NCBI RefSeq assembly: GCF_027594865.1
Contig: NZ_CP089391.1
Coordinates: 5,362,501 to 5,426,500 of the forward strand
DNA from: Bradyrhizobium xenonodulans
GTDB lineage: Bacteria > Pseudomonadota > Alphaproteobacteria > Rhizobiales > Xanthobacteraceae
Length of the DNA: 64,000 nucleotides
Direction: 5' to 3'
The position numbers and the translations under genes are program-made. Under the pieces are notes generated by a model. The model did not search any database, was not told the origin of the DNA, and saw nothing but the letters and a program-made list of their open reading frames with translations. How positions within the stretch are numbered: the stretch's first letter is position 1; each line of letters starts with the position of its first letter. Positions 55,584-62,911 of the stretch are shown here, piece by piece.

Positions 55584-56867
55584 ATGAAGACAAAATCCCT
55601 TTTGAGCACCGCGTCGCTCGCTCTTGCCATCGCAGCCTTTTCTGCAAGCGCACAGGCGCAGATCGCGATCGGCCATCTCGCCGATTATTCCGGGGGCACC
55701 TCCGACGTCGGCACGCCCTACGGCCAGGCCGTCGCCGACACCTTTGCGTGGGTCAACAAAAACGGCGGCGTCGGCGGCAAGCAGCTCAATGTCGACACCA
55801 ACGACTACGGCTACCAGGTGCCGCGCGCGATCGCGCTCTACAAGAAGTGGTCGGCGCCGGACAGCAAGGTCGCCGCGATCATGGGCTGGGGTACCGCAGA
55901 CACCGAGGCGCTGACCGGCTTCCTTGCCCAGGACAAGATCCCCGACCTCTCCGGCTCCTATGCTGCTGCCCTCACCGATCCCGAAGGCGTCAGCGGCAAG
56001 GCCAAACCCGCGCCCTACAATTTCTTCTATGGCCCAAGCTATTCGGACTCGCTGCGCGCGATGCTGATGTGGGCGGCTGAAGACTGGAAGGCCAAGGGCA
56101 AGCCCGGCAAGCCGAAATTCGTCCACATGGGCGCCAACCATCCCTATCCGAACGCGCCGAAGGCCGCCGGCGAAGCCATGGCGCAGGAGCTCGGCTTCGA
56201 AGTGCTGCCGCCGCTGGTGTTCGCGCTGACGCCGGGTGACTACAGCGCGCAGTGCCTGAGCCTGAAGTCCACCGGCGCCAACTACGCCTATCTCGGCAAC
56301 ACCGCCGCCTCCAACATCTCGGTGATGAAGGCCTGCAAGACTGCGGGCGTCGAGGTGCAGTTCCTCGGCAATGTATGGGGCATGGACGAAAACGCCGCCA
56401 AGACGGCAGGGGATGCCGCCAACGGCGTGATCTTCCCCTTGCGCACCGCAGTGAGCTGGGGCGGCGACGCGCCCGGCATGAAGACGGTGATGGAGATCTC
56501 GAAGATGTCCGACCCCACCGGCAAGGTCTATCGCCCGGTGCACTACGTCGCGGCCGTCTGCTCGGCGCTCTACATGAAGGAGGCGCTTGACTGGGCTGCC
56601 AAGAACGGCGGCGCCACCGGCGATAACGTCGCCAAGGGCTTCTACCAGAAGAAGGACTGGGTGCCGGCGGGAATGGAAGGCGTCTGCAATCCCTCGACCT
56701 GGACCGACAAGGACCACCGCGGCACGCTGAAGGTCGACCTCTATCGCACCAAGATCGCGGGCGCGACCGACGGCGAGCTCAATGACCTCATGGCCAAGGG
56801 CGCGATCAAGCTCGAGAAGGTCAAGACCATCGAGCTGCCGCGCAAGCCGGAACTGCTGGGGTGGTGA
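55584..56867 (+). CDS. Liv-type periplasmic substrate-binding protein, second system
   Basis: A 427-residue type I periplasmic binding protein with a signal peptide (about 1-24, ending ASAQA). The mature protein starts IAIGHLADYSGGTSDVGTPYG; later NTAASNISVMKACKTAGVEV and GNVWGMDENAAKTAGDAANGV mark the PBP lobes. It is rather long for a Liv binding protein and belongs to the subgroup paired with acyl-CoA synthetase genes. The ribosome site is very strong. The ligand is probably an organic acid, from context only. Confidence 0.92.
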   Translation: MKTKSLLSTASLALAIAAFSASAQAQIAIGHLADYSGGTSDVGTPYGQAVADTFAWVNKNGGVGGKQLNVDTNDYGYQVPRAIALYKKWSAPDSKVAAIMGWGTADTEALTGFLAQDKIPDLSGSYAAALTDPEGVSGKAKPAPYNFFYGPSYSDSLRAMLMWAAEDWKAKGKPGKPKFVHMGANHPYPNAPKAAGEAMAQELGFEVLPPLVFALTPGDYSAQCLSLKSTGANYAYLGNTAASNISVMKACKTAGVEVQFLGNVWGMDENAAKTAGDAANGVIFPLRTAVSWGGDAPGMKTVMEISKMSDPTGKVYRPVHYVAAVCSALYMKEALDWAAKNGGATGDNVAKGFYQKKDWVPAGMEGVCNPSTWTDKDHRGTLKVDLYRTKIAGATDGELNDLMAKGAIKLEKVKTIELPRKPELLGW

Positions 56868-56892
56868 ACCTCACTATTCCCTCGCACGCAAC

Positions 56893-57012
56893 TGTCATCC
56901 CCCGCCTTGTGCGCAGTGCGCACTGGAGCGGGGGATCCAGTACGCCGCGCCCTCTCGGGGAACGTCAGGCGTCTCTGGAATACTGGGTCACCCGCCTGCG
57001 CGGGTGACGACA
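56893..57012. repeat. Two-hairpin dispersed palindromic element
   Basis: A stem ATCCCCCGC/GCGGGGGAT (56897-56936) enclosing GTGCGC-AGT-GCGCAC, a spacer with GATCCAGTA and ACGTCAG, and a second stem GTCACCCGC-CTGC-GCGGGTGAC (56987-57008). It is the same family as the element at 30286-30385. It sits between the binding-protein gene and livF, inside the operon. Confidence 0.85.
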
Positions 57013-57029
57013 GCGGAGATTGAAGACGC

Positions 57030-57869
57030 ATGTCCCAAACGATTGAAGCGACCCACCCCACTCCTGCCGCGGTGCCGGCGCCTGCCCTCCTCGCCGTGCG
57101 CAACATCGAGGTCGTCTATGACGACGTCATCCTGGTGCTGCGCGGCCTCAGCCTCGACGTGCCCAAGGGCGCGATCGTGGCGCTGCTGGGTGCCAACGGC
57201 GCCGGCAAGTCGACGACGCTGAAAGCGATCTCGGGGCTGCTCAAGACCGAGGACGGCGAGGTCACGCGCGGCGAGATCCTGTTCGAGGGCGAGCGGATCA
57301 ACGGCATCGATCCCGACAAAATCGTCCGCCGCGGCATCTTCCAGGTGATGGAGGGACGGCGCATCGTCGCCGACATGACGTCGCTGGAGAACCTCAAGCT
57401 CGGCGCCTTCACCCGCAGGGACCGCGAGGTCGATGCCGATCTCGACATGGTCTTCAACTATTTCCCGCGCCTGAAGGAGCGCACCGGCCTTGCCGGCTAT
57501 CTCTCCGGTGGCGAGCAGCAGATGCTCGCGATCGGCCGCGCGCTGATGGCGCGCCCGAAGATGATCCTGATGGACGAGCCGTCGATGGGCCTGTCGCCGC
57601 TGCTGGTGAAAGAGGTGTTCTCCATCATCCAGAAGATCAACCGCGATCTCGGCGTCACCATCCTCTTGGTCGAGCAGAACGCGCGCGCTGCGCTGTCGGT
57701 CGCGAGCCACGGCTACATCATGGAGCAGGGCAAGGTCGTGCTCGACGGCACCGCGGACGAGCTCCGCGACAACGAGGACGTCAAGGAATTCTACCTCGGC
57801 GGTGCCGGCGACCAGCGCAAGAGTTTCAAGAACCTCAAGAGCTTCAAGCGGCGCAAGCGCTGGCTCTAA
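57030..57869 (+). CDS. Liv-type ABC importer ATPase (LivF), second system
   Basis: A 279-residue ABC ATPase with Walker A GANGAGKSTT, signature LSGGEQQMLAIGRAL and Walker B MILMDEPSMGL. The C-terminus is longer than the first LivF and ends in a basic tail (SFKNLKSFKRRKRWL). It is separated from the binding-protein gene by a palindromic repeat, so it may have its own translation level. It meets the AGE-family gene tail to tail with overlapping stops. Confidence 0.92.
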   Translation: MSQTIEATHPTPAAVPAPALLAVRNIEVVYDDVILVLRGLSLDVPKGAIVALLGANGAGKSTTLKAISGLLKTEDGEVTRGEILFEGERINGIDPDKIVRRGIFQVMEGRRIVADMTSLENLKLGAFTRRDREVDADLDMVFNYFPRLKERTGLAGYLSGGEQQMLAIGRALMARPKMILMDEPSMGLSPLLVKEVFSIIQKINRDLGVTILLVEQNARAALSVASHGYIMEQGKVVLDGTADELRDNEDVKEFYLGGAGDQRKSFKNLKSFKRRKRWL

Positions 57870-59008
57870 TCCAGCACCTGCTCCGCTTCCGTGACTGCAC
57901 AGAGAACATGATAGAACGACGACGCAGGAATGGTGTCGACCAGCGATTTGCCGTCGCGATCAAACTGGTCGTACCAGCCACCCTTGACGGGATGGCTGAG
58001 GTAATGCCGTTCGAGCCGCGCCAGCGCCGCGCGCGCCTCGTCCGCCGCACCGACCTCGCCGGATTCGGCCTGCGCGATCCACGCCTTCGCCATCTCGGTC
58101 TGCGGCCACAGCCGTCGCGTGCTGCGACGGATGCCGCCACTGGCATCGCCCTCGTCGACGAGGCAGCCGGTCGCCTCGTCGCGATAGCGCAGCGCCGTCG
58201 CCAGCAGCTCGGCACGGCGCTGCCCGGTCGGGCATCCCGTGATGCGCTCGAATCCCTTCAAGAGCCAAACCCACTCCGCCTGGTGGCCAGGCTCGACGCT
58301 GACCGGCTCGATCTTCGACCAGTCCTCCTCGAAATACTCCGTCAATATCCGCTTCTGCTTGTCGTAGAGATTGGCGAGGAACAGCGCGAAGAACTCGCCG
58401 GCGCGATTCTGGAACGACAGATCGTGGGTCGCGTCGAAGCACGCGATCATCGCCTCGAACAGATGCATATGCGGATTCTGCCGCCGCGGCAGCGAGACCG
58501 GCAGGCTCTCGTGCACGCCGCCATGCGGCGAGCGCAGATGGCCGTCGAGGAAGGCCAGCAGCGCGCCGATCTCGGCGCGGATTTGCGCGTCCTGGTCGAG
58601 CGCGTAGACGGTCGCGAGCGCAAACAGGATGAAGGCGTGGTCATAGGCATCGCGCCGGCCGTCCAGCACCGCTCCCTCCGGCGTCAGCCGGTGCACGTAG
58701 CCGGGCTTGCCGTCGGGCGCCTTCGCGCGTCCCAGCAGATGCTCCAGCCCCTTCAGCGCGATGGCGCGCCCGTCCGGATACCATCCCATCTGCGCCGCCT
58801 TGGCGTAGCACCAGATCTGACGAGCCTGCACGAACACCCGCCGCGGCGCGGCTGCATCCGCCGTGCCGTCATGGTGCAGCCGGTCGATGAACCCGCCTGC
58901 GGCGTGGTCCCAGCCGACGGTCGACCACAGCGGCAACGCCTCGTCGATCATGCGGCGCTTCAGGCGTGCAACGACGTCGTCCGCCGCCATGATTCCCTCG
59001 TCCGCCAT
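57866..59008 (-). CDS. N-acylglucosamine 2-epimerase family protein
   Basis: A 380-residue (alpha/alpha)6-barrel enzyme of the AGE/mannose isomerase/YihS family, which epimerises or isomerises aldoses. Conserved pieces include RQIWCYAKAAQMGW, DAYDHAFILFAL, HMHLFEAMIA and EPGHQAEWVWLL with the catalytic His, and HPVKGGWYDQ near the C-terminus with the second His. The ATG at 59008 has a GAAGAGGA ribosome site. Mannose isomerase or mannose-6-phosphate isomerase-like activity is most likely given the sugar-metabolism family, but specificity is open. It is divergent from the PaaK-like gene. Confidence 0.88.
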   Translation of the reverse strand: MADEGIMAADDVVARLKRRMIDEALPLWSTVGWDHAAGGFIDRLHHDGTADAAAPRRVFVQARQIWCYAKAAQMGWYPDGRAIALKGLEHLLGRAKAPDGKPGYVHRLTPEGAVLDGRRDAYDHAFILFALATVYALDQDAQIRAEIGALLAFLDGHLRSPHGGVHESLPVSLPRRQNPHMHLFEAMIACFDATHDLSFQNRAGEFFALFLANLYDKQKRILTEYFEEDWSKIEPVSVEPGHQAEWVWLLKGFERITGCPTGQRRAELLATALRYRDEATGCLVDEGDASGGIRRSTRRLWPQTEMAKAWIAQAESGEVGAADEARAALARLERHYLSHPVKGGWYDQFDRDGKSLVDTIPASSFYHVLCAVTEAEQVLD

Positions 59009-59094
59009 CGCGTCCTCTTCAAGCCTTACCCATGGCCGTTTGATAGCCATGCCGGCGGCGGCGCGCAACGGATGCCAACCCGGAAAGACCCGCC

Positions 59095-60318
59095 ATGACC
59101 GCCCATTACGATGCCCGCGAGACGCGCGAACAGGCCGCGCGCGAGGCCGAGCTGTTCGCCCGCCTGCCGGAGGTGCTGCGCAGCGCGATGGCCGCGCCCG
59201 CCTATGCCGAGCGGCTGAAGGGCGTCGATCCGGCCGCCGTGACCTCCAGGGCGGCGCTGGCGGGCCTGCCGGTGCTGCGCAAGTCGGAACTGCCTGTCCT
59301 GCACAAGGCCTCAGCGCCCTTCGGAGGCTTCGTGGCGGCAGCCCCCGGCTCGTTCGCACGCCTCTTCACCTCCCCGGGGCCCATTTTCGAGCCGGAGGGC
59401 CGGCACGCCGATCCCTGGCGCGGCGCACGGGCGCTGTTCGCGGCGGGGTTCCGGCCCGACGATATCGTGCTCAACACGTTCAGCTACCACCTCACCCCCG
59501 GCGGCTTCATCTTCGACGCCTCGGCGCGCGCGCTCGGCTGTGCGGTGATCCCGGCCGGCCCCGGCAATACCGAGCAGCAGTTCGAGCTGATCGAGGCCTA
59601 CCGTCCGGTGGGCTACAGTGGCACGCCGGACTTTTTGAAGATTCTGCTCGATGCCGCGGCAAGCTCAGGCCGCGACGTCTCGTCGATCAAGCGCGCGCTG
59701 GTCTCGGGGGCCGCCTTCCCGCCCTCGCTCCAGGCCGAGATCAAGGCGCGCGGCATCGACGCCTACCAGGCCTTCGGCACCGCCGATCTCGGCCTCATCG
59801 CCTTCGAGACGGAGGCACGCGAGGGCATGGTCGTGAACGAGGATCTGATCATGGAGATCGTCAAACCCGGCACCGGCGATCCCGTCGCGCCGGGGGATGT
59901 CGGCGAGATCGTGGTGACGTCGCTCGACCCGCATCATCCCTGGATTCGCCTAGCGCTCGGCGACCTCACCGCAGCACTGCCCGGCCCGAGCAAATGCGGC
60001 CGCACCAACATGCGCATCAAGGGCTGGATGGGCCGCGCCGACCAGACCACCAAGGTCAAGGGCATGTTCGTCCGCCCCGAGCAGGTGGCCGAGATCGGCA
60101 AGCGCCATGCCGCGCTCGGCCGCCTGCGCCTCGTCGTCACGCGCCAGGGCGAGACCGACGCGATGACGCTGAAGGCCGAAATAGCGGGCGCGAGCGACAG
60201 CTTGCGCGAGGAGATCGCCGGCACCTTGCGCGCGGTGACGAAACTCGGCGGCAATGTCGAGCTGGTGAACCCGGGCGCGCTGCCGAACGACGGCAAGGTG
60301 ATTGCGGACGAACGATGA
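59095..60318 (+). CDS. Phenylacetate-CoA ligase-like (PaaK family) protein
   Basis: A 407-residue adenylate-forming ligase of the PaaK group. LFTSPGPIFEPEGRHADPW, YSGTPDFLKILLDAA and AYQAFGTADLGLIAFE resemble the AMP-binding and acceptor segments of phenylacetate- or benzoate-CoA ligases; the C-terminal half ends in KGMFVRPEQVAEI and a small lid domain with a final NDGKVIADE carrying the likely catalytic Lys. It follows an importer and an acyl-CoA synthetase, supporting import and CoA activation of aromatic or related acids. The divergent 86-bp spacer to the AGE gene holds its promoter. Confidence 0.87.
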   Translation: MTAHYDARETREQAAREAELFARLPEVLRSAMAAPAYAERLKGVDPAAVTSRAALAGLPVLRKSELPVLHKASAPFGGFVAAAPGSFARLFTSPGPIFEPEGRHADPWRGARALFAAGFRPDDIVLNTFSYHLTPGGFIFDASARALGCAVIPAGPGNTEQQFELIEAYRPVGYSGTPDFLKILLDAAASSGRDVSSIKRALVSGAAFPPSLQAEIKARGIDAYQAFGTADLGLIAFETEAREGMVVNEDLIMEIVKPGTGDPVAPGDVGEIVVTSLDPHHPWIRLALGDLTAALPGPSKCGRTNMRIKGWMGRADQTTKVKGMFVRPEQVAEIGKRHAALGRLRLVVTRQGETDAMTLKAEIAGASDSLREEIAGTLRAVTKLGGNVELVNPGALPNDGKVIADER

Positions 60319-60631
60319 GGTTCGGTTGTCCGAATGGAAATTTCGCTTTGATGGGCAAACGCCCGCGTCCTTCCTCTGAGGAGGTCGAGAGCAAGAGCCA
60401 TATGCACGCCAAATGAGCGGCAGTCTTGGCGCCATTCCGGGGGCGATTGGAGCGCAGGATCCGCCTGGGCAGGGGAGACGCCGCACACTTCGTGCTGGCA
60501 AGTTTCTTGCGGGACCGATCATCCTCTCAGGTGAATTTTCGGTGAATGCACCGTTCAGCTCTCGTTCCACTTGAACTACAATACTTCCTGCTACAACACT
60601 TCCTGCTACAACCCGATCCGTGGGAGAAGCC
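60319..60631. other. 313-bp intergenic region with tandem repeat
   Basis: No gene is evident between the PaaK-like gene and the small secreted protein. The main feature is the 15-bp tandem repeat at 60576-60612, just upstream of the small protein's ribosome site. Confidence 0.6.
60576..60612. repeat. 15-bp tandem repeat, 2.5 copies
   Basis: CTACAAYACTTCCTG occurs at 60576-60590 (T at the variable base) and 60591-60605 (C), followed by a half copy CTACAAC. It lies 20 bp before the small Cys-repeat protein start, in the untranslated leader or promoter. Such direct repeats can vary in copy number by slippage. Confidence 0.85.
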
Positions 60632-60958
60632 ATGTTCATTCGTGCGATAACGTTGGTGCTGGCGACAATCGGCGCCACGGCGTGCGCTGCTGCGCAGGCG
60701 CAGGAGCCTCAGATCCACCACATACAGTTTCCTGGGAGAGGCGGCGCATGCCCGGATGGATACGATTTCAATTTCTCGAACGGACGCTGCTATCCAAACA
60801 CGATGCACGCTCCCGGCGTCTACAATCGGGGCGACCCGCCATATGGCTATGACCGACCCCACAGGTATGGCGCTTGTCCTCACGGTTACGACTTCAATTA
60901 CTCGGATGAACGCTGCTATCCGAATGGAAGGCGTGTGCCAGGCACTTATGCCCGCTAA
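60632..60958 (+). CDS. Small secreted protein with duplicated Cys motif
   Basis: A 108-residue protein with a signal peptide (about 1-24, cleaved near AAAQA) and two copies of a 28-residue unit: GACPDGYDFNFSNGRCYPN with HAPGVYNRG, then GACPHGYDFNYSDERCYPN with RVPGTYAR. Each unit has two Cys spaced 13 apart, ideal for an intra-unit disulfide in the periplasm. The units also share a D-F-N-(F/Y)-S core and a C-Y-P-N end. The ATG at 60632 has GGGAGA six bases before it. I do not recognise a family; the pattern suggests a small extracytoplasmic or cell-wall-associated peptide. Confidence 0.7.
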   Translation: MFIRAITLVLATIGATACAAAQAQEPQIHHIQFPGRGGACPDGYDFNFSNGRCYPNTMHAPGVYNRGDPPYGYDRPHRYGACPHGYDFNYSDERCYPNGRRVPGTYAR

Positions 60959-61115
60959 ATGGAGCCGCTGAGTTTCCCGTTTCCCCGCGCCGGAGTCCGG
61001 GGAAGCGGAGTGCGAGATGTCACTCGCTGCGTCGGCGCCAGGGCCTTTGTTTGAAGGCGCCCAGACGGCCCTCGGCATGCTCGACTGCCGTTGATGCCGG
61101 CTCAGTGGAATATCT

Positions 61116-61236
61116 AGAGCGCGATGAGATTACGATGAATCGTCATCGCGCTTTGGGTTGTTGTTTGAGCATGATCTTTTCGAAAACCGCTTCGCACTTT
61201 GCGCTAACGCAGCCCTTCGGGTCCGGATCATGCCCT
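61116..61236. repeat. Dispersed intergenic repeat next to carbamoyltransferase gene
   Basis: AGCGCGATGA (61118-61127) pairs with TCATCGCGCT (61143-61152), and GCATGATC (61169-61176) pairs with GATCATGC (61226-61233) around GCAGCCCTTCGGGTCCG. Sequences of this kind (GAGCATGATCTTTTCG and following) recur in Bradyrhizobium and relatives to my recollection. The element abuts the carbamoyltransferase stop and may terminate its transcription. Confidence 0.7.
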
Positions 61237-62872
61237 AGCGCAGTTTGGACAGTCGATAAGGCCCGAGATAGAGCACATCGAGTCCCGAGCAGAAATAGGT
61301 GTGCAGCGCTTCCAGCGGCGCATTGACGGTCGGCTGCTCGTTGATGTTGAGACTGGTGTTGATCAGGACCGGCAGCGAACTCGCTTTCGCGAATTCGCCG
61401 ATCAGGCGGCTGTAGAGCGGATTGCTGTCGGCATGGACGCTCTGGATACGCGCGGTATTGTCGACATGGACCACCGCCGGCATTGTCTCGGCGACCTTCT
61501 GATTGACCGGAAATGTCACCACCATGAACGGCGCGTCGAACGTATCCTCGAAATACTCGGCCTGGCGCTCGTACAGCACCGAGGGGCAGAACGGTCGGAA
61601 CTCCTCGCGATATTTGATCGTGAGGTTGATGCGGTCCTTCATGTTCGCATGGCGCGGATCGGCCAAGATCGAGCGGTTGCCGAGCGCGCGCGGACCGTAT
61701 TCCATGCGCCCCTGGAACCAGCCGACCGTCTTCTGCTCCGTCAGGTCGGTGACGCAGCGCGAGACCGGATCGTCGAGCAGTTCGAACCGCGCGCCGATCT
61801 TGTCCAGCGTCTCCTTGATCATGTCGTTGGAATATTCCGGTCCCCAATAAGCATGGGTCAGCGGCGCGATCCTATGGCCCGCCTCCGCGCACTTCATCAT
61901 CGCAGCGCCGAGCGCCACGCCCGCATCGTGCGGTACCGGCGGAACGTAGAGACGCTTCACGGACGGCTCGGCCGCGATCTCCATGTTCATCTTGCAGTTC
62001 AGCCCGACGCCGCCGGCAATGCAGACGTCGCCGCAGCCCGTCTCGGCGATGGCGGAGCGGATCACCTCGGTGGTGACGATCTCGAGTTGCTTCTGGCCGC
62101 TGGCGGCGATGTTCGTCATCCGCTGGTCGAGCGGCGCGCCGCGCAGCCGCCGCGGGCCAAGGATCTCCTCCATCTTCTCGGTGAAGATGCGCTCCTGGCG
62201 CGTGGAGAAATCGCTGGTGAAGACATCGGCGTCACGCCTGCGCTTGTCGAGTTCGGGATCGAGCTCGTAATTGATGCCCGCCGGGCGCAGCAGCTTGGCG
62301 AATTTGTCGAGATATTCGGGACTGCCATAAGACGACAGGCCCATGACTTTGTATTCGTCATTGGTCATCTGATAGCCGAGATACTGGGTCAGCATCCCGT
62401 AGTAGAGACCGAGGCTGTTGTGGCGGCCGAACCGCGTCAGCACGCGGAAGTCGTTGCCGCGCGCATGGGCGACGAGGCCGGCGCTGGAATCGCCCGAGAA
62501 GTCGAAGCAGGCCACCGTCGCCTCGGAAAATCCGGAGCCGTAGAACGAGCTTGCGGCGTGACAGAGATGGTGGTCGTAGAGCTCGATCTTCGGGCTGTGG
62601 CCGAACTGATATTTGAAGTATTCGGTCAGGCGCTGCGTGTAGTTGGTGTAGGTCTTCAACGGCGAGCAGATCCAGTCGACGTCGCGCATGGTGATGCCGG
62701 CCTGCTTCAGGCAGAAGCCGATCGCCCCGCGCGGCAGCTCGCCGCGCGCGTGCTTGGCCAGCGTGAAACGCTCCTCCTCGGCCGCCGCGATCAGCTCCCC
62801 GTCACGCAACAGCACCGCCGCGCCATCATGATGGCCGTGCTTGATCCCCGAACTGATTCCGATCACATACAT
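61235..62872 (-). CDS. NodU-type carbamoyltransferase
   Basis: A 545-residue carbamoyltransferase. The N-terminal YrdC/Kae1-like ATPase part contains MYVIGISSGIKHGHHDGAAVL and HHLCHAASSFYGSGF, giving the His-based carbamoyl-adenylate site, and the C-terminal carbamoyltransferase domain has MEYGPRALGNRSILADPR, the strongest family signature. NodU carbamoylates Nod factor; others act on antibiotics or polysaccharides. No nod genes are nearby, so a polysaccharide or secondary-metabolite role is more likely. The gene next to it upstream is a membrane protein cut by the window. Confidence 0.92.
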   Translation of the reverse strand: MYVIGISSGIKHGHHDGAAVLLRDGELIAAAEEERFTLAKHARGELPRGAIGFCLKQAGITMRDVDWICSPLKTYTNYTQRLTEYFKYQFGHSPKIELYDHHLCHAASSFYGSGFSEATVACFDFSGDSSAGLVAHARGNDFRVLTRFGRHNSLGLYYGMLTQYLGYQMTNDEYKVMGLSSYGSPEYLDKFAKLLRPAGINYELDPELDKRRRDADVFTSDFSTRQERIFTEKMEEILGPRRLRGAPLDQRMTNIAASGQKQLEIVTTEVIRSAIAETGCGDVCIAGGVGLNCKMNMEIAAEPSVKRLYVPPVPHDAGVALGAAMMKCAEAGHRIAPLTHAYWGPEYSNDMIKETLDKIGARFELLDDPVSRCVTDLTEQKTVGWFQGRMEYGPRALGNRSILADPRHANMKDRINLTIKYREEFRPFCPSVLYERQAEYFEDTFDAPFMVVTFPVNQKVAETMPAVVHVDNTARIQSVHADSNPLYSRLIGEFAKASSLPVLINTSLNINEQPTVNAPLEALHTYFCSGLDVLYLGPYRLSKLR

Positions 62873-62911
62873 GCGTTCATACCTCTGGGGCGCGTTCTAT
62901 AGGAACCGCAG

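Noticed and set aside
53957..55630. Long minus-strand open frame opposite the LivH/LivM genes
   Set aside because: Spans two permease genes in antisense, charged composition without domains; treated as a shadow.
60576..60612. CRISPR-like direct repeat
   Set aside because: Units are 15 bp with no spacers between them and only 2.5 copies, so this is a simple tandem repeat.
61235..62872. Symbiotic nodulation locus because of NodU similarity
   Set aside because: No nodABC, nod boxes or other symbiosis genes are present; NodU-type enzymes act on many substrates.
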